A stretch of 64,000 nt of DNA from positions 6,002 to 70,001 of the forward strand of contig MU266373.1 of NCBI GenBank assembly GCA_021014945.1. Direction: 5' to 3'. The position numbers and the translations under genes were made by a program. The stretch comes from Leucogyrophana mollusca (Eukaryota; Basidiomycota; Agaricomycetes; Boletales). The first letter of the stretch is position 1. Each line of letters starts with the position of its first letter. The notes under the pieces are model-generated. The model was not told the DNA's origin. It made no database searches and saw only the letters and a list, made by a program, of their open reading frames with translations. Below are positions 24,159-36,837 of this stretch, one piece after another.

Positions 24159-25505
24159 ATGGATATGTCTAGGGCTATGAGCACTTCATCGTCTCTTCTC
24201 GCGCTAGTAAGTGCGCGCACTTGTTCACAGCCGTTTTTATTCTGATTCCTCCACAAAGAAAAGTATCTCCTCTCGGAGCAGCGCTACGAGCGCCAGCACT
24301 ACCACGAGCACGAGCACAGAATGTGACTCTGACTACACGCCATTGTCCTCAGGAATGACCACACCTGCTGACGATGACGTTCGTCCGCTTGATAGGCTGT
24401 TGAAAGGGTACGCAGACCAGAATGGAAGGCGGGCCAGCCTCGGGACAGGCTTCCGCGCGAAACCGTCCAGTGGATTGCAGGACACTCCAGCTCCCCCATC
24501 GCGGTCGCTTTCTGTTGCTATGAGGAAGGTGCGGCGAGTCGCACGATCGTTGACCGTGTTTCGAAGGAAGGTTTGTCAACCGGAACGCGTTCTTCATGGA
24601 AAACCAGAATACTCAGCAGTGGTAACAGAGAGCCGATGGTGTGCAACTCGCGTTTCCATCCGGGACACCGACAGGGCCTAACTCTGCGGGCGACGTAAGT
24701 TTTCTTTTTATCTGCCATGATACGACAGCTGAGGTACATCGTTACCTAGAATTTCTATAGTTTGCCCAATGGCCAACTTTCCGAGCAAGATCTGCGTAGC
24801 CGATCCGTATGTTTGCTCTGTACCACTGTCTGCGTGCGCTTACCGCTTGATTTTCAGAACCAAACACAGCCCGGAGTCCGACGTTCCGGAACTGTGACCG
24901 GGTCTACGATCATTGAAAGTGCCTTCCGCCGCCCCCGGGCCCAAGGATTCCGACTCTCCAACTTTTCGACTCTTTCCCGGGGCGTTGTCCTGGCCTCCAC
25001 ACCTGCAGCGCCAACTGCAGAGAAGAGTGACCCACTGTCCGTGTCGGAGGCTCACTTGGGCTTCAATGTGATGTTAACACATGTCCTCCGAATCCTCTTT
25101 TTCCTTCCTTGGTGCGCAGCGGTTGGCGGTGCCCTTCTCCTCTTCCCCGCACACCTCGACCTTGTCGCTTTCGCCCCGGGTTACCTGCTGCGCTCTCCAC
25201 GCGGGATCCGACGCTTCTCGCACTGGGCCGACTGTGCACTGCAGCATGTCATGATCTTCCTCGCACTCACCACTGTGCTTGTGTGCTACGACAAGACTGT
25301 TGGAGTATCCCTTGGTGGGGCACTGGTGTCACGCTTTGTATACGTCTGGAACGACTTCAGGGTGGATAGAAATATTCCACTGGGAGAGGACGACCGGCAG
25401 ACATTGTTCCTCGTAGCAACGGATCGTGCTTTCGTCGGCGACGAAATCGTTGTGAGGGATCAGAGCGGTGTTGCCGTACGTGTCAAGGAATCTTCCATGG
25501 ATTAG
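24159..25505 (+). CDS. Unassigned Ser-rich protein with C-terminal membrane segments
   Basis: I recognise no family. Exon 1 (24159-24206, MDMSRAMSTSSSLLAL) joins exon 2 at 24259 in phase 0. Exon 2 encodes a Ser/Thr-rich, disordered region (SISSRSSATSASTTTSTSTE) with basic RKVRRVARSLTVFRRK at its end. After small exons near 24675-24810, a long last exon carries two likely membrane segments (VLRILFFLPWCAAVGGALLL and HVMIFLALTTVLVCY) and a soluble tail rich in Asp/Val to the stop at 25503-25505. The middle exon boundaries (24570-24860) are uncertain. It follows the TFIIIC gene by 287 bp in the same direction. Confidence 0.55.
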
Positions 25506-28500
25506 CATAGACCCTATACGTCCTACGTGGCCTACCGTATTTACAGACTTTCCTTGACTCTTACATACATAAAGATGTTACTACCCTCTAGCCAAGAACA
25601 TTTCATTCACGCCAACTGAAACACACTCACCATCAACATTGACAGCAAACCAATCCCTTTGTGTCCCAGCTATGCCGTCCGCACAATGGAGCCTCGCACT
25701 GTATCCACGTCATGGTGCCATCGAAGCACATGCACAAGTGATGTAGACTCCCTCGTGACAAGTACAGTCATGACTGAAACAGTATGGGTCACTGCAACGC
25801 TTGAGCACTGTTTCACGCGATGGTAAGCCCCCACGAAAACACCCCCCGAATGTTTCCACTGCTATCTATCAATAACAGCATATTTTGTGTCCCGTACCTC
25901 TGGGATGTCTGTGGTCATAGTGCTGTTGAGTTTGATCTCTAATTCTAGATAGTTGTGGAGAAATCAGCCAGTCTTCATTCTTGTGTTTCACTCGGCTGTC
26001 CATTACTGTACATGTGAATTATTTGATGTCAACTCCCTGTTCCCCATCTTCAACACAGACATTGCGAAGCCGTAGGTTGGCACTCGTCACGTCAGTTGAT
26101 GTAGTCACAGTAGTCCATGCAATTATCAATATGCTTTAGTGCAGCGCGGACACTGGGCCTTATGGTGTTGTGCGTGGGGCAGCGAGCCAGCGACACATGG
26201 TTCGCAAACCCAGCCCTGCGCGCATGCACAGCCGAGACTTGAACCTGTAGATTATTCAATTCAGATTGCGGAGCGCTCCGGAGGTCGTGGCCGCGGCGGA
26301 GCTATAGAGCAGCGAGACCAACAGTGCTTGTTTCCGCTACAGGCTATTTAGCCGCGAGTTCATTGATAACGTCGACACAGTTCATGCAGAGACTAGGTCA
26401 TGCAACGTTTACGTTGGTTGAATGCAACGTGGGTGCCGTCCTCCGATGCGTTCGGGAGGTGGCTCGGGATCGTCGTCAACACGGTTCCATCTGTGTCAAT
26501 TTTCGGTGCTGCGGAATTCGGGTGTGTTCGAGTATCTGACGCATCCTGTGATTGTTCTCCGACATCCGTAAGGGCCGGGATAGCTGGGTTTCGTCCTTTC
26601 CTACGCACTCAGGACACCGATCCATATCGGGGCCGATGATCCCAGCAAATTCGACAGTGAGCCACCACGGCATCCGATCAGCCAGGTAGCCTAGCGCCTA
26701 GCACTCCCGCAACCAAGAACACGCACGAGGTAACATACGGCCGCAGACCAAGCTGCGATGGAAGCTGTTCAAGTACTTGAGCTCCACCACACCGTGTTCG
26801 AGGAAATGATCATCCAAAATCTGAGCAAGTTGCTAGTCTTTTATCAACGCTATGTATTTTGCGAGAACCCGAATCAAAGCCCGTACCTGTAGTTGCCTCA
26901 CAGCTTCATACCCCATGGAAGTACTCCGAGTCCCGTTAAGTACTCGCGAGATGTAATGGAGCCACAGCTTGAGAGGTCTTGGTGGCACGTAGCCGGTCTC
27001 CTACAAAGTCCCAGTCCCCAGAGGTCCCCAGATGCCGTCGGCAGAGTATCGGAAACTGAATTTGGCCGGCGTACTGTACATTGCCGGTGGATTTACCCGG
27101 CGGCAACTTCGCCAACACCGTGACTTGCCTTTCCAATTCCTCCAACTGAAGGTTGCTGGGAAAGCGTTCGACGCTACGGATATCGTAGGGCACCTTCAGG
27201 TCTAAGACTGCATCCCATTTCAATCCTTGCACAACACACCCGTTAGAACTTGTGATGCTTGATCGTGCAGCGTGGTGGGGTGGTTGCTCATTAAAATACA
27301 TCGGAAATTGTCGTAGTAGAGAGAAGTCTATCCCGATTGCGTCTGGGGTGCAGTAGCAGATAGGCCTACCAACGGGAAGCGTACTGCCTGTTGTGTGGTC
27401 AGTTCCAATAGGCCGTGAAATCATGGAGTATCAGCTCGAGGAAGCTTTCACTTGGACCAGAAAGTTGGTACAATTCTCGCTTGCATTTCTGCGCAGCGCT
27501 GTTATTGGCTTTATGAGACCTATCAGTGCTAGAAAATTAGGTCTGTGGAATAACTGTGAGAATACATGGTGGAGAAGGTAATGAAGGGTAATGACAGAAA
27601 ACGTATCGAGTAGAGTAGGCGTACAGGGGACAGTCTCGCAGCCTACCCAGTCCTGTATTGCGCGTCTTCTACGGATGTTACAATCGAGCTATTCTACATC
27701 TAATCGAGTCTGAGGGTATACGAGGGCATTTAGATCAAGTGGATATCTTGGTATCTGATTGGATGAGCACACATTTACATATATTCACGGACGTAGGGGC
27801 TTACCAGGAAGTGTGGGCGAGGAGGGGTCCTTACGTGGGGGGAACGCAAAGAGGATCTGTGGCATACGATTGAGAAACTCCAGTCCCATACAATCAACAT
27901 TCCCTACTATGAGGCTCGCCGTCGCCGCGGCCGAATTCGCTGCGCAAGGAGAACTAGCAGGAAGCGGTAGAAACGGGTGCGAGTCCAGATGCGCCAAAGG
28001 CGCGTCGCATTCCTGCGAATGCGGGCGTACAGTCTGGCTACGAGCATAAGCTGGAGGAAGAGACGGATGAAGTGAACGAATTGCGGATTGCGGCGCGAGA
28101 AATCTACTACGTGGCCCAGGAGACCAGCGATGAGTAGGAGTAGCGAAAGTATGTTTGCTGTCGTGCATTGTACTTTCAGTACTCGAGGACTTTAAGCTCG
28201 GCTTCTTCCCTCGACGTAAATAACGTCACCTTCCCCAAAGTCTGTGGTGACGCAAATTTCGAGGGCACAATTGTGCCCGCAGCAGCATAGCACAGCGCAG
28301 CCAGACCTACCGCCGGGTCGCTGTAGATAAGGATTTCCAGAAAACATCGTAAGTGTGTCCGAGAGACGAAGCATGCGGTTGGCCATCGCTCTCGTGTCGG
28401 ACATAATACGAGGTTAGGCACCGCTACTGCGACGGCAAGGTACCTGCACCGAGTACCCAATGTTTAGCCATGATGGAAAGAATAAGATGAAAGCAGCAAT

Positions 28501-29274
28501 CTGAAACCATCACTCTGTAAGACCTGCCACGTCGAAGTAGGCGGGAAAAGCAGAGCTATTGTGGGTGACCTACGAAATGTCCATGACATTGTTTAACAGC
28601 CGTAGATGTCGGTGTCGCGGCGTCCGACTTGCATCTGTGTCATAAGCTTCAGCCCAAGAGTCCGGGGATAGAGCTCAAAGCAAAGCTACAGCACCAAAAT
28701 CACCGAGTCATAGAGCGGCCATTTGCGGCTCCGAGAGGGTCTGCATGCCCCGACGCGGCTCCACAGCCGCAGCTTTTCTGGCATGGGAAATGATCACTCT
28801 TGTGATCTCGAGAAAGAGCCATCGGTCAATCAGGCGAACGTCCGACAGAGGCGACAAACAGGTAGCTCGGTAATTAGTGTGGATGCCGGCGAACATGTTT
28901 CTCGTCGGACTTCAAGCTCCACGCTGTGACGGCGTCGCTTTAGACCGACGATGATGCCGTGGACAGAACGAGGGACCTGGGGCAAAAGGGCCTAGGTGAA
29001 TGCAGGTGGTGGTAACAAAACAACTTGGCTGAGAGTCTGAGACGGAGTTCTGCGGCTCCGCCACCCGCAAAAGTGAAATAGGCACGCCATTGGCATAACG
29101 TGTAATGCATCCTCTCAGTCTCTGCAACTAACCCAGTCTTATATACAATACGTTATACTCTATCTACAGTAGATTTTGCCCATTTATCTCGTCCAGCTCC
29201 TATGGATTTTTGGGTACACACGCATGTACAAGGGGGTGCGTTGGAATTTTACAGATCTCACCTGGGATCATTAA
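25506..29274. other. Gene-poor stretch with unassigned coding-like fragments
   Basis: A 162-codon minus-strand frame at 26936-27424 has plausible amino-acid composition but no family I recognise. A plus-strand segment at about 27959-28137, preceded by a CTAG acceptor, reads as a polar, Glu-rich C-terminus (HKLEEETDEVNELRIAAREI...) ending at 28135-28137 and could be the last exon of an unseen gene. The rest (25506-26900, 28140-29274) shows only short frames. I see no RNA gene or clear repeat. Confidence 0.25.
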
Positions 29275-31514
29275 TCATAGGGGATACCACATCTTCTTCT
29301 GCACAAACTGCATCAGATCCTCGTCGCTCAAGGTCCTCAGCTCAGATGCACGATCGACGCCCTATCACAAGTAACAGTAATCAGTAATCATACAATGACC
29401 TTAATACAATGTACTCACCGCTTTCTGTGCTGCTCGGATAACCCGCACGGCGACACATGCGCTGATATCCCTGATGCGCTCAATGGCGGGGTACACGAGC
29501 TCGAGCGCGCGTTCCTCCTCCGTGAGGGAGTTGGCGAGACCGAGAGCGGAAGCCTCAACCATGCTGTCTGTCACAGACGACACGCGAGCAAGGATCGAGG
29601 CTAGGCCCAAACCTACAAAACCAGTCAGCGTCATGCCACCCCAAACCGAGACATAAAGCTGACCAGGGAAGATGTACATGTTGTTACCCTGTCCGGGAAT
29701 CCTCCTCCGCCCCTCGTACGTAGTCTCGGGGAATGGTGACCCGGAAGCGAAGATTGCACGACCTTCGCTCCATTCGAGGGTCTCGCTGAACTCGCACTCG
29801 GAAAGGCGAACGGGGTTAGAGAGAGGGAAGATGATAGGGCGAGCGGTGTTGGCCGCCATGGCGCGAATGACGGGTTCGGTGAACGCACTCTGTAAATGGG
29901 TAAGACGGAAGTTAGTGCGCGAACTATGCACGCTGGGGGGAAGGGCACTTGCCTTGATCGTGGAGAGACCCATCAGGGCAGTGGGCTTCACGTACTCGAT
30001 AATTTCGAGGAGGTCCTTGAGCGGAGCACCGGTATAATCCCTCCTTGAAAAGTCTATCCATGATATCAGCAGTGCTTCCACCATCGATACTCGGGATCAC
30101 CAGCACTTACACTTCTTGTGCTCTGCCACCTCTGCGGCCCTTCCATCATACACCAGCCCCTTTGAGTCGACCAACCACACCCGTTCCCTTGCCTCTTCTA
30201 CTGTCAACCCATTCAGCGTGAAGTAGCTCACAAGCTGCATAGCAACACCCACACCGGCCGAGCCGGCGCCGAAGAACAAGATACGATGATCACGTGCAGG
30301 GATGTTCGCGATAGCGGCAGCGTTAATCAACCCAGAGAGAACGACGGCGCCAGTGCCTTGGATGTCATCGTTGAAGACGGGGTAACGATCACGGAAGCGG
30401 GCAAGATATGAGAACGCATGGTCGGTGGAGAAGTCCTATTTTCAACAAAAGTGAACGTGCAGCCAATTACTTTTCATGGCAAGCAAGGAAGCGCACCTCA
30501 AACTGAACGAGCAACTTCGGGAAGGTCGCGGTCATCTCAGCCATGAATTCATCCATGAACTCGTCCATCTCGTCATCTGACACGCGCTTTTGGCGCAGAC
30601 CGAGATATAAGGGGTCGTCCAGGAACTTTTGGTTGTTTGTCCCGAGATCGAGACAGATGGGAAGTGTGGATGTGGGACGGACACTGCATGAATTAAACGG
30701 TCAGCATTCGATGACACGAAGACGATGGAAAATAAACGAAGCTCACCCAGCACCAGCAACGTAGAGCGAGAGCTTCCCTATGGATATAGGCATGCCATTG
30801 ACGCCAAGGTCTCCGAGGCCAAGAATACGCGAACCTGCAATGAGGGAGACAAATGACCATCTTCAGTTGTGAGGACATGCGTATGTGACGGCAGGCTTAC
30901 CGTCAGTGACAACGCTAATGCGCGCCTCGTTCAGGCGCGGCCAGTTTCGCAGGATAGAGCCAATCTTGCCCTTGTCTTTGATCGAGATAAACTGGAGGTG
31001 GAGTTGGAACCACTCCTGTAGGCAAGTGACGAAAAAAGAACGTACCAGACCTTCCGGTCGTCTGTAATTCTGCGAAAACTGCAAGCATGCGTCTCCGACA
31101 GTAGGTGTATATATAAGTGGCGTTATCTCCTGCCGTCGCCAAAACGGTTCAGCGTGAACTACGTCGCGATGAACTACGCGACGAGTGACGTACCGACATA
31201 TTGGCTAAGCAGAGCTTGTAAAATGTGTTCAGGTCCGCATCCTTGAGTTGAGACAGGAAGATGTTCTTCTCGATGGGTGAGGTTTTGGAACGGAGCTGCT
31301 GGAGGGATCGCTCGGCATGCACGGCGTGAGCGTAGGCTGGTGGGAGAAGTCCTTGTGGGGGTGGGGGTGGAGCTGCAACGTTGGAAGCAATTTAAAGAAA
31401 CGAGAAGATGCGAATCAGAAGCGATCGAGTGACTAGTTGATCGACCTTACCTTGAGGCTCAACCTTGATCTTCTGCTCGCCATTCGACCAGTAGGGAGTA
31501 AGTACGATCGTCAT
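29275..31514 (-). CDS. Malic enzyme (NAD(P)-dependent)
   Basis: Catalyses oxidative decarboxylation of malate to pyruvate, feeding NAD(P)H and pyruvate metabolism. The start is at 31514 ([20 protein letters not shown]). Parts in order: [20 protein letters not shown] (malic N-domain), [20 protein letters not shown] followed by [52 protein letters not shown] (metal/NAD region), a dinucleotide-binding loop [28 protein letters not shown] and [12 protein letters not shown]. The last exon (29275-29361) ends [13 protein letters not shown]. Some 8-9 exons all join in frame. No clear mitochondrial presequence is visible, so I do not assign a compartment. NAD versus NADP preference cannot be fixed from what is seen. 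Confidence 0.9.
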
Positions 31515-34046
31515 TTTCAAGGCCGGGGAGGGTGGGGTGGAGGAGTGGTTCAGAGAGGTAAGAAGGGGGAAGAGATGCGAGGGCGATGCAAGGAACAGCT
31601 AGGAACGGAAGAAAACGGGACGATGTCAGTTAGCGGTGTCTCGATGCCAGGTGGTGTCGTTTTCATTTTGTTGTGAGCACCCCGAGATTTATATACTGGG
31701 GTGTCACGGGGAGACACGGAGACAGTTGGCACTAGTACGCACGCGGTTGAAGAACCCGGTCTGGTGCGAAGGTCGCTACCATCTCTGCAGCACGCGAAGA
31801 TGAGAAGCGCGTCGTGTTGGTGTGATACTGGTGGGCAAGGGAATCCTGATCGTGAAGACGGTCGCGCATGCCGACGATGGACAACCAAATTTTCCAATTG
31901 GAAATTAGATTCACAGCGCTTGTATGTAGAGCAGAATTAGAAACGTCACACTGGAGACTGAGACCTCAACACTAATAGATGATGACTCCTATACTCCAGT
32001 ATGATATCGGTCTTGGCGCGGGTTGTTTGTACAGCCTCGCAATAAGCTGAAGATACGACCAAGTGACTCACCGACATTTCCCGAATCTGGCTGTAAAATC
32101 TGGCAAGAAGCTGCAGGCGAGAAGGAATCAGGTCGGTCCTCTCACTCTCCTCGACATTGCAGGCATGAGGCGTCAGGTTCCCACTCGCTTTGCTGGTCAT
32201 CGACGGCGCTTGTCTGTGTGATCTGGAAGAAAGGACTGCCCGGTGAGTCTCCTACATGCCAACGACCTCCCACACGGAACGACGCTGAAACACAGCAAAA
32301 TGCTGTACTTGCGACACCGGCTATATTTGTTTGCAGTATTATTGGCCGACTATACTTGCGTTGTGAGCGAGAGTGTTTGGGTCATGGCGGTGGTAAGTGG
32401 TAGGCTTGGTTCACGGCGACGGCCGCTCCCAGCCCGCATCCTTGTGTGACATTCGTGACAGTCACAGGTGGCGACCATATCCCATTGAGCCCCAAATTGT
32501 TTCCTGTTTACTTGCGTCTCGGGTGTGTGAAAGACGCATTTGCGCCTCGAAAATCACTTTCAGAAACGAGCCCTGTAGCTGTACGGCTCGAAGGAACGGA
32601 AGCAGACGCGTAACTCAGTATACGAACTTTCCATCTCTAACGGGTCTGCAGTAAGACTTACTCGAATGTTCTTCAATATTGACTGGTTATCTCCTCAGCA
32701 GCTGTTCAGCGCAGAAATGACGTGTCCTCACGATCACCTCAGCACCACGAGCAAACCAACAATGTTCGATGACGGAAGTTATTTTGGTCGCACGGTGAAA
32801 CGCCACGTCGTGGGCCATGAGTTGGTGATTAAGCAGAAAACAGAACTATGCCAAGGTGGCACCTACATCTATGTCCAAGCCAAGCGGGTCCTACGAACGG
32901 ACATGCAGGATCTGATAGGGCAAATGTGAAACGGGCACGATGCATTCGCACTTCAAGTTATTAATCAAGATATTAAATGCATGCCTTCAATCTGTTCAAT
33001 ATTAGAACGCCTTTTGATTTCGGGGGTACGTCGGTCTTTATACATCCCAGTTGGGTTTCAGCTGACGATCATATTCATCCCCTTCGATCTGCCACACTGA
33101 CCGCGCGGACTTCAGCTTGAGGCCTCGAGGCATTGGTGCCTCCAGCTAAGGTAAGTCGAGTCCTGTCGGAGGTCCTTATGAGTAGCCTCCCCGGTCCGAA
33201 GCCACAAGAGAGCTCGATGAGATTTAATCTCGGTAACTGTTCACCAATAAAAGAAGCTTCAAAGCCTCGAAAACGTGCAAGACCAACTTATGGTGAGTAA
33301 CATTCGATCGGAGGGAGATGCCTCCCTGGGGAAGGTCATTATTTATCCCGTCGCGTGTTTAAACCTGCTTGATGCCGACGAGTCGGTTTGAGAAAAGGGA
33401 GCGCAATTGTACAACGCCGGCCGAGCCCAGTCTCAAGCCCACTCACATCGGCATCAACTACACGGTCAGTTTTTTCGAGCAAGCCATCACAATTGTCAGC
33501 CTTTAGTTCCTGGCACGATGCGATTGGTCTCATTGTTAAGGCGACCTTTTGGAACGCTTTGTGATTCCAAGATCTACGGTATCGACGACGGAATCGATGG
33601 AAAACCATCCTTGCGACACCATACGGCTATTCGCGCCAATCTCTCGGTCTTCCCCCGAATTACTCATTGCGTGTTTACGCTGTGATTACGACGAGCGGTA
33701 AAACTCGTCGCCTAGGGCGCCAATCCTCACGTAAAAGATCAGAATCACGGTCCTTTTTTGGCTGATAATGTCGTCCCTCGAGCTGTTAGCATCGTGGGGT
33801 GCGACCTCGACCGCGCGCAAGCATCCGCAAGAGCGGGATATTATGGCAAGGGTGGATGGCACCAGCATTTATACCGCGGATCATCCCCTCGACACGTGTA
33901 ACCGCCGTTATGAAAAAGCGTCTCCAGCCTTCAGGCCTCTCATCAAACTCTCGTACCTATTTATGATCTAGCACCCCTAATCTCGTACCCGCTAAACGTC
34001 TTAAAGAGAGCATCTCCTAGTTGGTTTCTGCACTCTCACCTCCAGA
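31515..34046. other. Intergenic, no supported gene
   Basis: Several 60-125-codon frames occur (for example plus 32023-32403 and 32666-32929), but none shows a known motif, signal peptide or coherent splicing. I see no repeat or RNA gene. Confidence 0.3.
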
Positions 34047-34720
34047 ATGCCAAAGGTACGTCCAGCGCGGGCACCTAGACTCCCTGTAATGATGTCGTTT
34101 TCAGAGACAGCCGTCGGTCACAACCCGTCGAAGCGAGTCCGGCATCCCAGTCCAGCTGGCGCTCCGTGTATGGAACGCCGTGCGGGATATTATATATGGA
34201 GGAATAGGCACCGCGACCGGTCCTTCGCAAGCTTACGCCACTTCAAATAACGGCGCAAGGGAAGCGAGTAAGTTCACTTCAATCCATTTATCACGATCTT
34301 GCCAAACGCCTCGATCCTGAAGTGCCTCCCGATATGCCGAGGCAGCGCCGCGCAAGTACCGGGGGTATATCTTTAGCAGACTCGTCATTTTACGCCATCA
34401 GCGATATTTCAAGTAATTCAGAGCCACCTTCTCCGATGCATGACAGTCAGGACGCGGCACCTTCTGCTCGGGGAGGATCAACCATCATCAAACACTATGT
34501 AAAGAAGAATTATCGGATCAATGTTTTTGTTAATAGTCAAGTTGCACCGCGCTCAACTGGCGCAACGGTCAATAACGACGGGCATGACAACAGCGGTTTC
34601 AATGGTACATGGACACAGGTATTGTCACCTGACATTCCTCGAGATTAGCTGAATGACTTTGTCACTAGAGGCCCCGCGAGTAGGTCCTTCTGTATCCTTG
34701 AGTCGCTTCCGTCGTCGTAG
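34047..34720 (+). CDS. Small unassigned protein with Ser-rich middle and Asn/Val-rich tail
   Basis: Exon 1 is just MPK; a ~50 bp intron ending at 34104 joins RQPSVTTRRSESGIPVQLAL followed by RVWNAVRDIIYGG. A second intron (about 34268-34321) leads to MPPDMPRQRRASTGG, a Ser/Pro-rich low-complexity part, then IIKHYVKKNYRINVFVNSQV and a Gly/Asn-rich end (ATVNNDGHDNSGFNG). A third intron with acceptor at 34650 would give the end at 34720; without it the protein stops at 34646-34648. Joins are in frame, which supports a real gene, but I know no homologue. The short amphipathic N-terminal helix plus a beta-prone Asn/Val stretch is noted as unusual; no function is assigned. Confidence 0.45.
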
Positions 34721-34742
34721 TCGGGGGGGGGAGAGACTGTAG

Positions 34743-34784
34743 TTGGTTGGTTGGTTGGTTGGTTGGTTGGTTGGTTGGTTGGTT
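34743..34784. repeat. (TTGG)n microsatellite
   Basis: About ten uninterrupted TTGG units lie 20 bp beyond the preceding gene's stop. A short G-run precedes it at 34723-34731. Simple-sequence tract; length polymorphism is likely. Confidence 0.9.
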
Positions 34785-36837
34785 TGCTCGTGTCGGGTGG
34801 TATTTATTTATTGGTGTATTTATGCCCGTATCTATTAAGTTATGGTATTTATTCCCTATTGCCTCGAACTTTCGGGGTTGTGCTTGAATGCAACAATCTT
34901 AGCTCCTTGCTTCTCAACAATATGCGGATCATCATCTTCCTCATCACCTCCGCGATGTTTTCTTCAGGTTAGTCAGGGTCGGACATGTCCATACTGGCTC
35001 ACGCGCACGCCACAGGTATTGACAACTGCGCCGGTGAGGACATCGTGAGAGAAGTTAACTCCTGCACTGCTCATAATGACCGGACAAATGTTTGAGTTAT
35101 ATCAGCCAGAAAGAAAGGATACAGAGTGGACCGAGCGATAAGCACCCCTTGAGCAAAGGTACTATGCAAGAACCCTCTCAGAGTAGTAGCATTTGCAGAG
35201 TTAATTGTCACCATCCTGCCATAGCTCGCGGGGCGACCGGATAAAGTTCTGGAGAGGAGGGATATTTCTGGAATCGAAATCACCGATGCGGATGGTGCTT
35301 GGGTTCAATGGGTTGGAATGTTTTTCGCGGATCAGGGGGATATTAACGAGTATTCTCGTTAGAGAAGTTGACTTTAGCTGCAGGGTCAAGCGAAAAATCG
35401 GCCACAGTGGTAGAACCCTCAACGAGGCGACCGCGATAACCACTGGTAAGTTGGGGAAATCCTTGATGATGCATGGCGAACAAAAGGCAATTAAGGTTCG
35501 TCGGGAATGAGTTATCAGTTTGGTATTGTTGATTTCAAAAGCCCTTGGTAAACATACGTAAACAAATGCTTTCGATTTGCTCGGTTGCGCCTCGTATCTG
35601 CGTCATGCATCCCATGCTCTGATGCCTTACCCAAGGCCCGAAGAATCGGTACATATAAACCACATGACGTGAGCTCTTTCTTGTCGTTAATATGCATGCA
35701 GCAGCTCCGCATCTCAGACAACGATTCGCTTTTGACGCATATGGATCGAAAGAGAGAACCACCTTGCTCCATTAAGCTGACTGCGATATCGAACCTAGCG
35801 ATCTAAAAGACGCACGAGCAGCAGGCAAGCAGATGCTGCATTTGGAAAACCTCTCGTTCGTTGAGGACAACTGCAAAGTGCAGAGCTATCCCTCGGTCTT
35901 GGGCCTGCGGCACTGCTGGTCTCGCCCTGCTTTGGTCACCCTCCTCGAACTCCTCCGAACTCCATGTCCCTTGGTGATGGCGCTGGGGGTCGAATCGAGC
36001 CATTCCAGGCCGTTTCCCATTCCAAACCCACCCACTGGGGTTACGGGACCACCCACGCAACGCAACGATGAAACCCAAAGAGGAAGTTAGCTTGTGGTGG
36101 GTATGCGGCACCTGGTCATCGCGTGTTGCGAAGCGTACATGCACACCTGGGTATGTACTGTAAAATTCTCCATCGGGTACCTCAGCCAATCCATGGGACA
36201 CTGATCACTTATTCCTAGATGATTTTGCCCGCATACCAGTCCCAAAGGCACGTCATTGTGCTTGTGGTCATCCCAGTAAGTCCTCAAGTTCTACATGGTC
36301 CACACGTCAGGAGCTGTTCCGGCAGCACCTTTTTGTGGTGTCATCCTCGGATGCCTTCCATGCGCCAGAGAACCCCTGAGTCGCGACTGAGAGGCCGAAC
36401 TTGGTTAATTAAAAGCGTGACCAGGGCTGTGTGGGCAGATACCAAAGTAATGGGAGCTCGTACGCTAGCCGGAGTAGCCTCCGAGTCCCGGAGCCTCTCA
36501 TGATTAGCTACAATACAAACTTTGCTCAGAAGTCCCTCCAGCCAGCATTCATGGGAAAATCAACACGATCGTCGTCGGGCCGCTTGTCCCACAAACACTC
36601 CCCGCGAGGTCACTGTGGCATTCACGCGCGCGGAGACCGCTCAGATGATGTCAAACAGAGAAGCTCGGAGGTCATAGGACCCACGAAGCTCCCCACGGCC
36701 CGCGCTCGTCGCAGAGATCATCGTAGTCCCACCGTGACAGGTCTCGTGGTCAGCCATACCCGCAGATTGCTATCATATATGAGAACTACAGCAGACCTTG
36801 CCCAACGTTAGGAAAGCTACGCTCAATTGACGATACC
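34785..36837. other. Intergenic, no supported gene
   Basis: Overlapping frames of 60-130 codons on both strands (for example minus 35803-36201 and plus 36431-36811) lack motifs and splice support. The promoter of the GH27 gene lies at the right end. Confidence 0.3.

Noticed and set aside
26936..27424. 162-codon minus ORF as a HET or FAD-type gene fragment
   Set aside because: No signature motif of either family could be placed; similarity was impressionistic.
34743..34784. TTGG tract as a telomeric or interstitial telomere repeat
   Set aside because: The unit is TTGG, not the TTAGGG of basidiomycete telomeres; it is an ordinary microsatellite.
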